DNA of 64,000 nt from Palsa-504 sp963790065 (lineage in GTDB: Bacteria; Actinomycetota; Actinomycetes; Streptosporangiales; Streptosporangiaceae), in the NCBI GenBank assembly GCA_963790065.1, contig CAWBNK010000010.1, positions 1 to 64,000 on the forward strand, in the 5' to 3' direction. The notes under the pieces were generated by a model. The model was given only the letters and a program-made list of their open reading frames with translations. It was not told the DNA's origin and made no database searches. The first letter of the stretch is position 1; each line of letters opens with the position of its first letter. Shown here piece after piece: positions 1 through 9,017 of this stretch. The position numbers and the translations under genes were made by a program.

Positions 1-60
1 CGCCTGGTGGGTTGGCGGCCCCGCTCCTTTTACCTGGCTTGCGGGACGCGGCCGGTGGGC

Positions 61-1250
61 TTACGGGTTGATGGTGATGGTCAGCGTCGCGCTCACCATG
101 TTGTCCTGTGAGTCCTGCAGCTGCATGGGGAAGCTGAAGGTGCCAGCGTGAGTCGGCGTTCCGTCCAGGACGTTGTTGAAGTCGGGGGAAGTCGTATCGA
201 GGGTAAGACCTGGGGGGAGCTCATTGATGTTGATGACCACGAACCAGTCGTACGGCGATGCGCCGCCCTGGGCGTTGAGGTCGAGGTCGTGGCTGTACGG
301 CACGCCAACGGTTCCGGCCGGAAGCGTGGTGGGGGTGATCTGCAGCGCCGGATCAATGGTGAGGCTGAATTGCTGGGTAGCTTGCTGGCCGTTGTAATCG
401 GTGAGCCGCATGGTGAAGGTGTAGGTGCCGGCCTTGGTCGCTGTTCCGGCGAGCTCGTCGTTAGCGTCGCGCGGGTCGGAGAAGGTCTGCAGGCTCAGAC
501 CGGGCGGGAGCTGCCCGGAGGCCACGGACCAGCTGTACGGCGCGGCTCCGCCGCTGAGGAAGAAGTTCTGCGCATACGCTCCGCCGACCATCCCCGGACC
601 GAGGGTTGACCCTTCAGCAGGCAACACCACGGCCAGCGGCTGGTTCTGGTCCACCGCGATCGAGTAGGCCTGATACAGGGGCTGGCCCTGATCGCCGGTG
701 CCCTGAACGGTGAAGCTGCTACCGCCCACCGTGGTCGGGGTACCGCCGACGATGTCGCCGGAGCCGTTAAACGTGGCGGGCAGGGAAAGGCCAGCCGGCA
801 GCGAACCGGAGACTACGCTGAGCGAGCCGCCGGCCTGGTGGCTGGTGACCAGGTGCCCCTGATAGGGCAGGCCGGCGACGGCGTCGGGCAGCACGCAGAC
901 CCCGCTTTCCAGGAAGCCGCCGTTGACCGCGGAGGTGCACACCAGCTGATCCGGCGGCCCCTGCACGGTGACGGTGATCTGGTAGGCCAGCGTGGAGGTC
1001 AGGCCCCCGTCGGTCGCCTTGATCGTGAAGTTGAACGTCCCGGTCCTGGTCGGGTTTCCGGTGATCGCAGTGCTGGTCCCGGACGAGGCGGACATGGTCA
1101 GGCCGGGCGGCAGGCTGCCCGCGGTCACCGCGAAGGTGACGGTGCCGCTTTCGCCGCCGCCTGGCCTGCGGTCACCCCCGCCAGCGCCGCCGCCAGAATC
1201 ACCACGGCCGCGGGCGTGAGCACCGCTTTCGTTATCCGTCTCACCGTCAT
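61..1250 (-). pseudogene. Secreted Ig-like (putative-Ig, PPGL-repeat) protein, frameshifted behind its signal peptide
   Basis: An ATG at 1250 opens a typical signal peptide (MTVRRITKAV, then an Ala/Val/Leu core ending near AGQAAA), but this frame stops at 1127-1125 after 41 codons. The long frame from about 1180 down to 61 holds about three Ig-like repeats of roughly 90 residues, each with an LPPGL or LPAGL turn and a GTPTxxGTF-type strand, as in surface and secreted He_PIG/cadherin-like modules. One extra base near 1160 would join them as AAAESGTVTFAV. The first module is short and lacks its usual opening strand. A GTG at 1128 could start a protein without export signal, but that is less likely. 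Binding or adhesion is inferred from the fold only. Confidence 0.7.
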
Positions 1251-1671
1251 CCCCTTTCGGTCAGCCCTGTGGGTTTAGACACGAAATGAGACTGGCATCT
1301 GCGGTGAGAGCGCCCGCCGACCAACCAGACCCTTCCTTATTACGTAACACGGAGCCGGGATGGGTGTGGTTCAGCGGCTGGACGAGATGACGAATCCGTC
1401 GAACCCCGCTAGCCAGCCTGGCGTCGGCGCGGCCACGAGTCGCACATGAAGCAGGCACGCACGATGGCTCGTTCGGATAATGACTTTTAAGCCCAGGCAA
1501 TAAGGCGGCGGGCAGCCGGCCGGACAGCGGGCCAGCTCTGGAGCCGGGCGAACGGCCGTGACAGACCAGGGTCCGGCCAGGGTGGTTCAAGGGCGCGATC
1601 GCATGGCTCCGGGGGCGACTGTGGATTGCGGCTCAACGCGAGCCCGCGTTCCTATATGCAGGAGGTTCCCT
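1251..1671. other. Intergenic region, 421 bp
   Basis: This stretch separates two divergent genes and should carry both promoters. It is a little less GC-rich around 1335-1350, where ATTACGTAAC contains the palindrome TTACGTAA, and around 1470-1500. I see no convincing coding sequence or RNA gene. Reading frames here are open only because of GC skew. Confidence 0.4.
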
Positions 1672-2424
1672 GTGAATGCCACAGACGAGCAAACTGGCGT
1701 CAAGCCGACGATCGTGCTGGTGCACGGCGCCTTCGCCGATGCGTCCAGCTGGAACGGCGTCATCGAGCGGCTGCAACAGCAGGGCTATACCGTCATCGCC
1801 ACGGCCAACCCGCTGCGCGGCCTGGCCGCCGATTCGGCCTACACCGCCAGCCTGCTCAACCAGATCGACGGCCCGGTACTGCTCGTCGGGCATTCCTACG
1901 CTGGCGCGATCATCACCAACGCCGCGACCAGCACCCCGAACGTCGTCGGCCTGGTCTACATCGCCGCCTTCGCCACCGAGGAGGGCGAAAACCTGAACGA
2001 TGTCGAGAGCGGCTCCAAGGACAGCATCCTGGGCGCGGCCCTGGTGCAGTACAAGTATCCGGCCGGACCGGACGGGGAGACTGCGGTTGAGCTCGCGGTC
2101 AACCCCGCGCTGTTCCGCGAGGCCTTCGCAGCCGACCTGCCCGCAGAGACCGTCGCGCTGATGGCCGCCACCCAGCGCCCCACCGCGGTGACGGCGTTCA
2201 GCGAAGCGTCCGGGCCGCCGGCCTGGAAGAAGCTGCCGTGCTGGACGGTAGTCGCCACCGGCGACAAGGCCGCCGGCGCCGACGTCATCCGGTCTGAGGC
2301 TCAGCGGGCGGGCGCCGACATCACCGAGGTCGAGGGCTCGCACGTGATCATGATCTCCCAGCCGCAGGCGGTCACCGACGTCATCGTGACGGCGGCCAAG
2401 GCCGTCGCCGGCTCACACCGGTAG
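1672..2424 (+). CDS. Alpha/beta hydrolase (EstC/pyrethroid-hydrolase-like)
   Basis: A cytoplasmic alpha/beta hydrolase of 250 residues, the usual length for small esterases of this group. The GTG at 1672 is chosen because AGGAGG lies at 1660-1665 with good spacing; the frame is open further upstream but that part has no family features. HGAF (about 18-21) forms the oxyanion loop, GHSYAG places the nucleophile Ser at about 75, the acid is likely the Asp of ATGDK, and the His is in GSHVIMISQP near the C-terminus. The substrate is unknown. It is followed after 47 bp by a second hydrolase and then a reductase on the same strand, suggesting a small detoxification or catabolic operon. Confidence 0.85.
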   Translation: MNATDEQTGVKPTIVLVHGAFADASSWNGVIERLQQQGYTVIATANPLRGLAADSAYTASLLNQIDGPVLLVGHSYAGAIITNAATSTPNVVGLVYIAAFATEEGENLNDVESGSKDSILGAALVQYKYPAGPDGETAVELAVNPALFREAFAADLPAETVALMAATQRPTAVTAFSEASGPPAWKKLPCWTVVATGDKAAGADVIRSEAQRAGADITEVEGSHVIMISQPQAVTDVIVTAAKAVAGSHR

Positions 2425-2471
2425 ACGACCATGAACACCGCACCCACGATGAGCAAGGAGGCGATACGAAC

Positions 2472-3377
2472 ATGAGCACCCCGTTCGGCGCACTGAAGCA
2501 GGTCGACGCGGGCCTGCTGAGCGTCGGATACGCCGAAGCCCGCCCCGCTGATGGCCCGGCGGTCCTTCTTCTGCACGGCTGGCCCTACGACATTCACAGC
2601 TTTGCCGATGTCACCCCGTTGCTTGCTTCGGCGGGCTACCGCGTCGTCGTCCCGTTCGTCCGCGGCTACGGGACCACCCGCTTCCTGTCGGACGACACGC
2701 TGCGGAACGGCCAGCAGGCGGCCGTGGCGACCGACGTCATCGCGCTGATGGACGCGCTCGGGATCGAAAGGGCCATCCTGGCTGGCTTCGATTGGGGGGC
2801 CCGGTCAGCCAACGTCGTCGCGGCGCTGTGGCCGGACCGCTGCCAGGCTCTGGTCTCGGTGAGCGGGTACCTGATCGGCAGCCAGGCCGCCAGCCAGGCG
2901 CCGCTGCCGCCGCAGGCCGAACTCGCCTGGTGGTACCAGTTCTACTTCGCCACCGACCGCGGCCAGGCCGGCGACGAGAAGTACCGGCGCGAGTTCAGCA
3001 AGCTCATCTGGCGGCTCGCCTCGCCTAAATGGGTTTTCGACGACGCTACGTTCGCGCGCAGCGCGGCCGCCTTCGATAACCCGGATCACGTCGCGATCGT
3101 GATCCACAATTACCGGTGGCGGATCGGCCTGGGCGCAGGTGAATCGCGATACGACGACCTGGAGCGGCGGCTGGCCGGCTTTCCGGCCATCACCGTGCCC
3201 ACCATCACCATGGAGGGAGACGCCAACGGCGCGCCGCACCCGGACGCCAGCGCCTACGCCGGCAAATTCACCGGCGAGTACGAGCACCGGGTCGTCGAGG
3301 GCGGCATCGGACACAACCTGCCGCAAGAGGCGCCGCAGGCTTTCGCGGGAGCCATCATCGACGCCGACAGGTACTGA
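2472..3377 (+). CDS. Alpha/beta hydrolase with Asp nucleophile (epoxide hydrolase / dehalogenase-like)
   Basis: 301 residues, full length for the epoxide-hydrolase branch of the alpha/beta hydrolases. HGWPYD (about 35-40) is the oxyanion motif, GFDWGA puts an Asp nucleophile at about 107 in place of Ser, and GHNLPQEAP near the C-terminus holds the His. An Asp nucleophile is the mark of epoxide hydrolases and haloalkane/haloacetate dehalogenases, which go through an alkyl-enzyme ester. AAGGAGG precedes the ATG. The lid residues needed to choose between epoxide and halide substrates cannot be judged by eye. Confidence 0.85.
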   Translation: MSTPFGALKQVDAGLLSVGYAEARPADGPAVLLLHGWPYDIHSFADVTPLLASAGYRVVVPFVRGYGTTRFLSDDTLRNGQQAAVATDVIALMDALGIERAILAGFDWGARSANVVAALWPDRCQALVSVSGYLIGSQAASQAPLPPQAELAWWYQFYFATDRGQAGDEKYRREFSKLIWRLASPKWVFDDATFARSAAAFDNPDHVAIVIHNYRWRIGLGAGESRYDDLERRLAGFPAITVPTITMEGDANGAPHPDASAYAGKFTGEYEHRVVEGGIGHNLPQEAPQAFAGAIIDADRY

Positions 3378-3432
3378 CCGGTGAAGATCACGCCGCCGTT
3401 GTCAGTACTGTGATGCTGAGGAGGTTCCGGTC

Positions 3433-4068
3433 ATGACCACCGCGATCATCGGCACGGGCGGGCTCGGATCGGTCATCGCCCGCCGGCTCGCTTCAGGCGG
3501 TGAGACCCTGCGGCTCTCGAGCGCGGACCATGAGTCGGCACGAACGCTGGCGGCAGGGATCGGTCGCGGTGCGGTCGTCGCCGCCGGCAACCGCGACGCG
3601 TTGCAGGGCGCCGGTGCCGTCGTCCTCGCGCTGCGGTTTACCGTGCTGAAGGGCGTCATAGACGAGATCGCCGACCCGCTGACCGGCAAGCTCGTGGTCG
3701 TTCCGAGCAACCCGGTCAGCGCCGACGCGCAAGGGAACATCTCACGTGTCCTGCCGGAAGGGCAGTCCTCGGGGAAGGTGGTAGCCGGGTGGTTGCCGGC
3801 GGGGGCGCGGTTGGCCATGGCGTTTGGATCCCTGTCGGCCGATCTGTTCGAGTCCGCTAGCAACCGCTCACCGGAGCCGGCGGTCCTGTTCTACGTGACC
3901 GACGATGACCGGGCCGGCGAGGAAGTCGAGCGGTTGATCCGGACGGCCGGCTTCGAGCCGGTGAAGGCCGGCGGGATCGAGCAGTCGAGCCGGCTCGAGG
4001 TGGGCGGCGACCTTCACGATCTCGTAGTCGGCCCTGCCGAGGCGCGGTCATTGATCGGTGCGGCCTGA
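3433..4068 (+). CDS. NADP/F420-type reductase-like Rossmann protein
   Basis: 211 residues with an N-terminal dinucleotide-binding motif, GTGGLGSVIA, at about 8-17, followed by the S-A-D type loop expected of proteins in the coenzyme-F420-dependent NADP oxidoreductase fold. Such proteins move hydride between NADPH and F420 or act as imine/ketone reductases. A GAGGAGG ribosome site lies 8-9 bases before the ATG. It closes the three-gene run that starts at 1672, so it may work on the product of one of the two hydrolases; that link is inference. The next gene is convergent, 79 bp away. Confidence 0.75.
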   Translation: MTTAIIGTGGLGSVIARRLASGGETLRLSSADHESARTLAAGIGRGAVVAAGNRDALQGAGAVVLALRFTVLKGVIDEIADPLTGKLVVVPSNPVSADAQGNISRVLPEGQSSGKVVAGWLPAGARLAMAFGSLSADLFESASNRSPEPAVLFYVTDDDRAGEEVERLIRTAGFEPVKAGGIEQSSRLEVGGDLHDLVVGPAEARSLIGAA

Positions 4069-4147
4069 TCCCACGCGAGCAGCTCCTGGCCGGTCCCGGA
4101 GCCTGGCATCTCAACGACCGGGGCACTACGCGATGACCCAGCCATAG

Positions 4148-4603
4148 TCATCCAGCGCGAGGGTCACCTCCCGCGCCCGACCGGGGTAGGGTCACCAGCC
4201 GCGGGGCGGCTCGTTCGGATAGTGCCGCCGCGATGTCTGGGGGCACTGGCACGTTCGAGCCCTGGAAACCATGAAACGGCCGGAACGACCCGAGCGTCGC
4301 GTCGTCAAGCAGTTCGGACCTGAGCAGGGGCGGCGTAACGCGGCAGTCGACGCGGATGTTCGTCCGCCACCGGGCGTACGCCGGCTCGCCCGGCTGGACG
4401 GGGTGCTCATACGTCGCGGACACAATCGTCGCCACGTAGTAGATGCCCGGGTCATGCGGCCCCGGCTCCTGCATCCAGACGCGATCGCCGACCGCGATCT
4501 GGTCCCGGTAGCGGGGTGTGCCCCACCACCGCTCTGGTGAGGCAGCGATGCTGGCGTCGAGGTCGTGCCCCCGGGCGCCGGCCTGAAAGATCCAGTCAGC
4601 CAT
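4148..4603 (-). CDS. EVE domain protein (PUA-like fold)
   Basis: About 151 residues. The protein opens MADWIFQAG and contains W-x-TPRYRDQIAVGDRVW, then Y-V-A-T-I-V and a late PFHGFQGSN region, the layout of EVE domains. EVE proteins are small YTH/PUA-like readers of modified bases and often sit near restriction or defence genes, though many stand alone. GGAAGGGG lies just before the ATG at 4603; the frame is open further upstream but that part overlaps the next gene and looks non-coding. It follows the DUF5996 gene by 64 bp in the same direction, so the two are probably co-transcribed. Confidence 0.7.
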   Translation of the reverse strand: MADWIFQAGARGHDLDASIAASPERWWGTPRYRDQIAVGDRVWMQEPGPHDPGIYYVATIVSATYEHPVQPGEPAYARWRTNIRVDCRVTPPLLRSELLDDATLGSFRPFHGFQGSNVPVPPDIAAALSERAAPRLVTLPRSGAGGDPRAG

Positions 4604-4667
4604 CTGTCCCCTTCCGTGAGGTAAAGCGCACCGGCGCCTTGCCGCGGCGTGATCATGCTCGCGGTGA

Positions 4668-5606
4668 TCAGGGCAACCGGTGGTCCGGTCGCCGTATGGG
4701 GGGCGGCCTGCCTTCCGCGGTGGCACCGAGCTCGGTGCTCCATCCGGACGTCCGGTAGGCATGGTGAAAGGCCGAGCGGAGAAAGTCCACGGCGGCGGCA
4801 TGCGGGTCGGGCGCGGCGCGGACGTCATCCCAGTCCAGGATGTATTCCCCCAGGGTCTCGTCCCAGCGGGCGGCCGCCGGGGACAAGGCAGCGCCCGCAA
4901 AGCCGGGCGGCGCCGGATAGGCGTAAGCGTAGAAGGCCGCCCGGCTTCGGGCGTCCCCAGGCCACCAGCCGACCACGACCTGCTGGGCGTCGGATGCGTT
5001 GCGCGCGATGAAGTCGTCAGAGGGCGGGTCGGCCGGGGCACCGGAGAACATCACCACGCACAGGTCGAACGAGCCCCACCACGCGTTGACCGGCGTGGAC
5101 CGGCCCCGGTACGGCGCACGGAACGCCGCGAGCGCCAGCGCCGCCTGGGTGGCCGCGGCGAAGTAGTCCTCAACCTGGCCAGGGTCGTAGCGGGCGTGCT
5201 CGTAGTCCTCGTCCAGCGGCACGCTCCACGGAACCTCCTGCGGCACCGGGTTGATGCGCACCGCGCCGCCCGCCCGGGCCACCGCGGCCAGCACATCCCG
5301 GGTCACCTCGGCCACCGGCCGGTCCGGGACAAGCGGCACCCGCTGCACCGATCCGCGGCTGTGCTCCACCACCGCCTCGTGCGCGTGCAGGTCCAGCGCC
5401 GCCACTAGCGATCCGGAGCCATCCGGCGCGCGCAGCGACCCGGTCTCCCAGCCGCGCGCGGTCAACCGCAGCGCTGCGTGCAGCAGCTCCGGCTCGGGCG
5501 GCGCGAGCTCCACGGCCAGCTTGCCTAGCACCTGAGTGTGGGCATGCAGCGTGTCGCATGTCGCACCCCACCGGTCGTAGGCCACCGCTGGCCAGTGCTC
5601 GGTCAT
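4668..5606 (-). CDS. DUF5996 family protein
   Basis: 312 residues starting MTEHWPAVAYDRWGATCDTLH, a hallmark opening of the DUF5996 family. Later blocks such as INPVPQEVPWSVPLDED, AYRGRSTPVNAWWGSFDL and PAAARWDETLGEYILDWDDV also fit. The molecular function of the family is not established. A GGGAG ribosome site lies seven bases before the ATG at 5606; in-frame upstream codons are rejected because they carry no family sequence. It is the upstream partner of the EVE gene. Confidence 0.8.
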   Translation of the reverse strand: MTEHWPAVAYDRWGATCDTLHAHTQVLGKLAVELAPPEPELLHAALRLTARGWETGSLRAPDGSGSLVAALDLHAHEAVVEHSRGSVQRVPLVPDRPVAEVTRDVLAAVARAGGAVRINPVPQEVPWSVPLDEDYEHARYDPGQVEDYFAAATQAALALAAFRAPYRGRSTPVNAWWGSFDLCVVMFSGAPADPPSDDFIARNASDAQQVVVGWWPGDARSRAAFYAYAYPAPPGFAGAALSPAAARWDETLGEYILDWDDVRAAPDPHAAAVDFLRSAFHHAYRTSGWSTELGATAEGRPPPIRRPDHRLP

Positions 5607-5754
5607 GATGTGCTCCCATCGCGGTCTCGCACCCGCACGGCGGACGCGAGGGTCAAATCGGGCCAGCTCGACACTGCCTCCTGTACACACTTCCCGCTAC
5701 CGTGCCTCACCTGGCCCACCTGGGTCATTCGCCGCGGCCACCGCGCGGCGGGCA

Positions 5755-5925
5755 GCACCAAAAGAGCGGGTGGCGATGGTGGCGATGGTGGCGATCTGGG
5801 TGTAGGCCACCGCGACCTTTGAGTAGTTGGCCGCCAGCTCGAGATGCTGCTGATGTTCTCTGGGGCAGTAGAGCGTAGTCGGGGAAGGCGCCGCCAGGTC
5901 TGATGTCAGGACGCATAGGACTCAT
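5755..5925 (-). pseudogene. Redoxin/peroxiredoxin-like gene remnant with internal deletion
   Basis: Reading the minus strand from 5925 gives MSPMRPDIRPGGAFPDY, the start of an actinobacterial redoxin family. The sequence then jumps, in another frame, to YCPREHQQHLELAANYSKVA and VAYTQIATIATIAT (5868 down to about 5771), the peroxidatic-cysteine block of the same family. About 30 residues that normally lie between these two blocks are missing, and the similarity ends in a triplicated GCGATGGTG unit (5769-5797). So the gene has an internal out-of-frame deletion and no C-terminal half. Family assignment is from memory of the motif, not a search. Confidence 0.75.
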
Positions 5926-6251
5926 GGTCGTACCCGGGGCCGTTCCGTCGCGCCCGTGCAACACACTAGCCGTACCCTGGCCGGTCGCGGCCGCCCGCCC
6001 GCTGGTGGCCCGCACCCGCGCTGGTGCGCGGCGGCCGTGCTGGGCGGTTTTCCGGCTTGGTGGCACGGATCGTCAAGAGCTGGCCGGACCGCTCCTGGCC
6101 GGCAGGCCAGGGTACCGGCCAGGGACTTACAAGGGCGCGACGGTCCGGCCCCGAGCCTGATCCTGAGCCTAGTGCCAGCCCGGGGAACCTCACCGGGCTG
6201 GTCGTGACGCGACCGGGAGAACCGGCACGCCCAAGGAGAAGGAGAAAGGTC
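5926..6251. other. Intergenic region upstream of the carbonic anhydrase
   Basis: No supported gene. It should hold the promoter of the carbonic anhydrase gene. AAGGAGAAGGAGAAAGG at 6232-6249 gives two overlapping ribosome sites for the ATG at 6252. Nothing else stands out. Confidence 0.4.
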
Positions 6252-6773
6252 ATGAGCATCATCGACGAGGCGCTGAGCGCCAATGAGACCATCGCCCACG
6301 GCTTCGATTCCGACCGCGGGAAGCCGCCGGCGCCCAAGATCGCGATCGTCACCTGTGCGGATCCCCGGCTAACCGACATCGAGCAGATGCTGGGTCTTGC
6401 CCACGCCGATGTCGACATGATCAGGAACTTCGGCACCGTGATCGATGACGACTCGGTCCGGTCGCTTGTTCTCTCGACCAGGCTGCTGGGCACCCGGGAG
6501 ATAATGATTATCAATCACACCGACTGCGGGATGCTCAGGTTCACCGACAGCGAGATGGAGGATCGGCTCCGCAAGCAGACGGGGCAGGCGCCGATTGCGC
6601 CGGCCAAGTTCTACAGCTTCACCGACGCCGAGGCGAACACCAAGGAGCAGATCCAGAAGGCCAGGTCACATCCATGGATCTCGCCGGACGTCCCGGTCAG
6701 GGGGTTCGTCTATGACGTCAGCACCGGGCGGCTAAGCGAAGTGTTCCCGGACCGGGAGACCGTCGCTGGCTAG
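6252..6773 (+). CDS. Beta-class carbonic anhydrase
   Basis: 173 residues, a compact beta-carbonic anhydrase that would interconvert CO2 and bicarbonate in the cytoplasm. Zinc ligands are visible as Cys35 in VTCADPR and His89-x-x-Cys92 in NHTDCG; the Asp-Arg dyad of CADPR (37/39) is also present. The C-terminus, VRGFVYDVSTGRLSEV, matches the family strand. The gene stands alone with its own purine-rich ribosome site. A gamma-class enzyme is encoded at 46959, so the cell has at least two unrelated types. Confidence 0.92.
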   Translation: MSIIDEALSANETIAHGFDSDRGKPPAPKIAIVTCADPRLTDIEQMLGLAHADVDMIRNFGTVIDDDSVRSLVLSTRLLGTREIMIINHTDCGMLRFTDSEMEDRLRKQTGQAPIAPAKFYSFTDAEANTKEQIQKARSHPWISPDVPVRGFVYDVSTGRLSEVFPDRETVAG

Positions 6774-7235
6774 TCAGGGCGTCGTCGCCTCGGTGTCTGC
6801 TGCGCGAGGGCGCCTCGGGGCGGAGTTGGTGCTCAAGCCGCACGAGACTCCAGATCTTCGCTGTCCGCGCGGATAGCGCCCGGCCTTGGTGGCCGCCTCT
6901 GGACGGTGGCCGTCGGTGCCGAGTGCCCGGCGCGCCCCCAATGGAGACCGCCGAAAGGCACCGCCGAGCAAGAACTGTCACAGCGACGGGAGTAGCAGCC
7001 GGCGATCGCGTCCGTACGGGCGTCGCGTTCATGCAGCCGCTCGATCCCGACATGGCTCGTCTTGGCACCGTAAGCCTGGCCTAGAGGAGCAGCGGAGGCT
7101 CGTAGCGGCTGCGCCGCCCCCGCACCAGCAGGGCCGGTCCCGGCCCGGGGAGGGGGATGGGGTCTTGGGCTTGATAATTTGCTCCCGTAACGTTGTCTTA
7201 CTCGACCCTTTACTGCAGTGACACCGGGAGCAGGC
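6774..7235. other. Intergenic region, about 460 bp
   Basis: I found no gene here that resembles a known family. Near 7170 the sequence becomes AT-richer (CTTGATAATTTGC), and GATAAT there could be a -10 element for the aldehyde dehydrogenase gene, but no good -35 is visible. Confidence 0.35.
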
Positions 7236-8615
7236 ATGACGCAGACCCCGCCATATCAGGTAACCGACCCAGCGACCGGTGAGGTGACCGAGGCTTTCCC
7301 CTTCGCCACGGACGCGGAGGTGGCGGAGGCGCTCGCCACCGCGACCGAGGCGTTTGCGGCATGGCGGCTGCGCCCGGTCGCCGAGCGGGCCGCGGTCGTG
7401 AAGCGGATCGCCGAGCTGTTCACCGAGCGCGCCGCCGACCTGGCCGCGCTGATCACCAAGGAGATGGGCAAGCGGCCCGCCCAGGGTGTAGGCGAGGCCG
7501 AGTTCTGCACCGCCATCTTCAACTACTACGCCGACAACGGCCCCGCACTCATCGCCGACAAGCCGCTGCCCGGCCATGACACCGCGCGCGTCGAGTACCG
7601 GCCCGTCGGCCCGGTGCTCGGCGTGATGCCGTGGAACTACCCGTACTACCAGGTGGCCAGGTTCGCCGCGCCCAACCTGATCGTCGGCAACACCGTCATA
7701 CTCAAGCACGCAGAAAACTGCCCTACCTCGGCCCTGGCGATCGCGCAGATCATGAAAGACGCGGGCGCGCCGGACGGCGTGTACGTCAACCTGTTCGCGA
7801 CCCACGAGCAGATCGCCGCGATGATCGCCGACCCGAGGCTGCGCGGCGTGTCGCTGACCGGCTCCGAGCGGGCTGGCACCGTCGTCGCCGAGACCGCCGG
7901 CCGCAACCTGAAGAAGGTCGTCCTTGAGCTCGGCGGGTCCGACCCGTACATCATCCTCAACACTGCCGACGTCGAGGCGGCGGCGGAGACCGCGTGGACC
8001 ACCCGGATGGAGAACGTGGGCCAGGCCTGCAACTCCAACAAGCGGATGATCGTCATGGACGACGTTTACGACGACTTCGTGGCCGCCCTGGTCAAGCGGG
8101 CCGCCGCGATGTCACCCCGCCCAGCGGGCGACGACTCCGATGAGGCCTACAGCCCGATGGTCTCCCGTAAGGCAGCGGAGAACCTCCTCGTCCAGGTGCA
8201 GGACGCGGTATCGAAGGGCGCCACGCTGCACGTCGGCGGCACCCTCGATGACGGTAAGGGCGCGTACTTCGCCCCGGCCGTGCTCACCGGCGTGACCCCG
8301 GAAATGCGGGCCTACCGCGAGGAGCTGTTCGGCCCGGTCGCCGTCGTCTACAAGGTCAGCACCGACGACGAGGCGGTCCAGCTCGCCAACGTGGTGGACT
8401 TCGGCCTGGGCGGCGCGGTCTGGTCGACCGACGAGGAGCGGGCGATCAAGGTCGCCGAGCAGCTGGAGGTCGGCATGGCCAACGTAAACACCCCGGCAGG
8501 CGAGGGCGCGGACCTGCCCTTCGGCGGCACCAAGCGCTCTGGCTTCGGCCGCGAGCTTGGCCCCCTCGGCGTCGACGAATTCGTCAACAAGCGCCTCTTC
8601 TACGTCGAGAAGTAG
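7236..8615 (+). CDS. NAD(P)-dependent aldehyde dehydrogenase (succinate-semialdehyde type)
   Basis: 459 residues, full length for the ALDH superfamily. Seen motifs are PWNYPYYQ (near 135-142, substrate and cofactor pocket), GSERAGTVVAE, LELGGSDPYI with the general-base Glu near 231, and NVGQACNSNKR with the catalytic Cys near 265. The pattern resembles succinate-semialdehyde or related short-chain semialdehyde dehydrogenases, which oxidise the aldehyde to the acid with NAD(P). The ATG at 7236 is preferred to a GTG at 7218 because GGGAG precedes it at proper spacing. No pathway partners are adjacent. Confidence 0.88.
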   Translation: MTQTPPYQVTDPATGEVTEAFPFATDAEVAEALATATEAFAAWRLRPVAERAAVVKRIAELFTERAADLAALITKEMGKRPAQGVGEAEFCTAIFNYYADNGPALIADKPLPGHDTARVEYRPVGPVLGVMPWNYPYYQVARFAAPNLIVGNTVILKHAENCPTSALAIAQIMKDAGAPDGVYVNLFATHEQIAAMIADPRLRGVSLTGSERAGTVVAETAGRNLKKVVLELGGSDPYIILNTADVEAAAETAWTTRMENVGQACNSNKRMIVMDDVYDDFVAALVKRAAAMSPRPAGDDSDEAYSPMVSRKAAENLLVQVQDAVSKGATLHVGGTLDDGKGAYFAPAVLTGVTPEMRAYREELFGPVAVVYKVSTDDEAVQLANVVDFGLGGAVWSTDEERAIKVAEQLEVGMANVNTPAGEGADLPFGGTKRSGFGRELGPLGVDEFVNKRLFYVEK

Positions 8616-8957
8616 CGCTCGACGAGTAGCGTCCCGGCAGGCCACTCCCCGCCGCCCGCCCCCGGATGATCGGCTGTCTGTGGGCGGGCCCGGTGCTCGG
8701 CGGCGGCCCAGCGCGGCCAGGCCCTCACCCGCTTTACGGCGCTGACCCAGCCTGGCCGGCGCTGGCCTGCGCTGAAGACGGATCAGAGCCCTAGATAAAC
8801 GCGAATGGCTTCATCCAGCCTCGCCGTCTCGCGTGGGTGTGGAGCCTTCTGCGCCGATGTCGCAGCCGTGACTTGTCGGCTGAGGCGCATACGACCCAGC
8901 TCAGGCCGCCCATCAAGCTAAGGCTGGCGCCAGAGAACACACCTGCGGAGCCATAGC
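8616..8957. other. Intergenic region, about 340 bp
   Basis: Mostly featureless. TGGCGCCA at 8925-8932 may be a further weak copy of the operator motif found just downstream. A minus-strand 35-codon frame (8890-8783, ending ARLDEAIRVYLGL) is too short to call but could be a gene remnant. Confidence 0.35.
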
Positions 8958-9017
8958 GGCACCATTATGGCGCCAGAAAGATTTGACATGGCACCATAAT
9001 GGTGCCATACTGGCGTC
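8958..9017 (+). promoter_or_regulatory. Promoter with two palindromic operators for the RHH-DUF4097-ABC operon
   Basis: TTGACA (8983-8988) and CATACT (9006-9011) are separated by exactly 17 bp and form a clear -35/-10 pair. The spacer is almost entirely the perfect 19-bp palindrome TGGCACCATAATGGTGCCA (8989-9007). A second near-perfect copy, GGCACCATTATGGCGCC, lies at 8958-8974; the two centres are 32 bp (three turns) apart. Only six bases separate the -10 from the ATG, so the message is probably leaderless. The first gene encodes a ribbon-helix-helix protein, the obvious repressor. Confidence 0.8.

Noticed and set aside
1..60. Possible gene end at the left edge
   Set aside because: No frame with a recognisable product reaches the edge.
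1261..1590. 109-codon minus-strand frame upstream of the Ig-like gene
   Set aside because: Composition is random, there is no ribosome site and no motif.
8783..8890. 35-codon minus-strand ORF ending ARLDEAIRVYLGL
   Set aside because: Too short, no ribosome site and no recognised family; noted only as a possible remnant.
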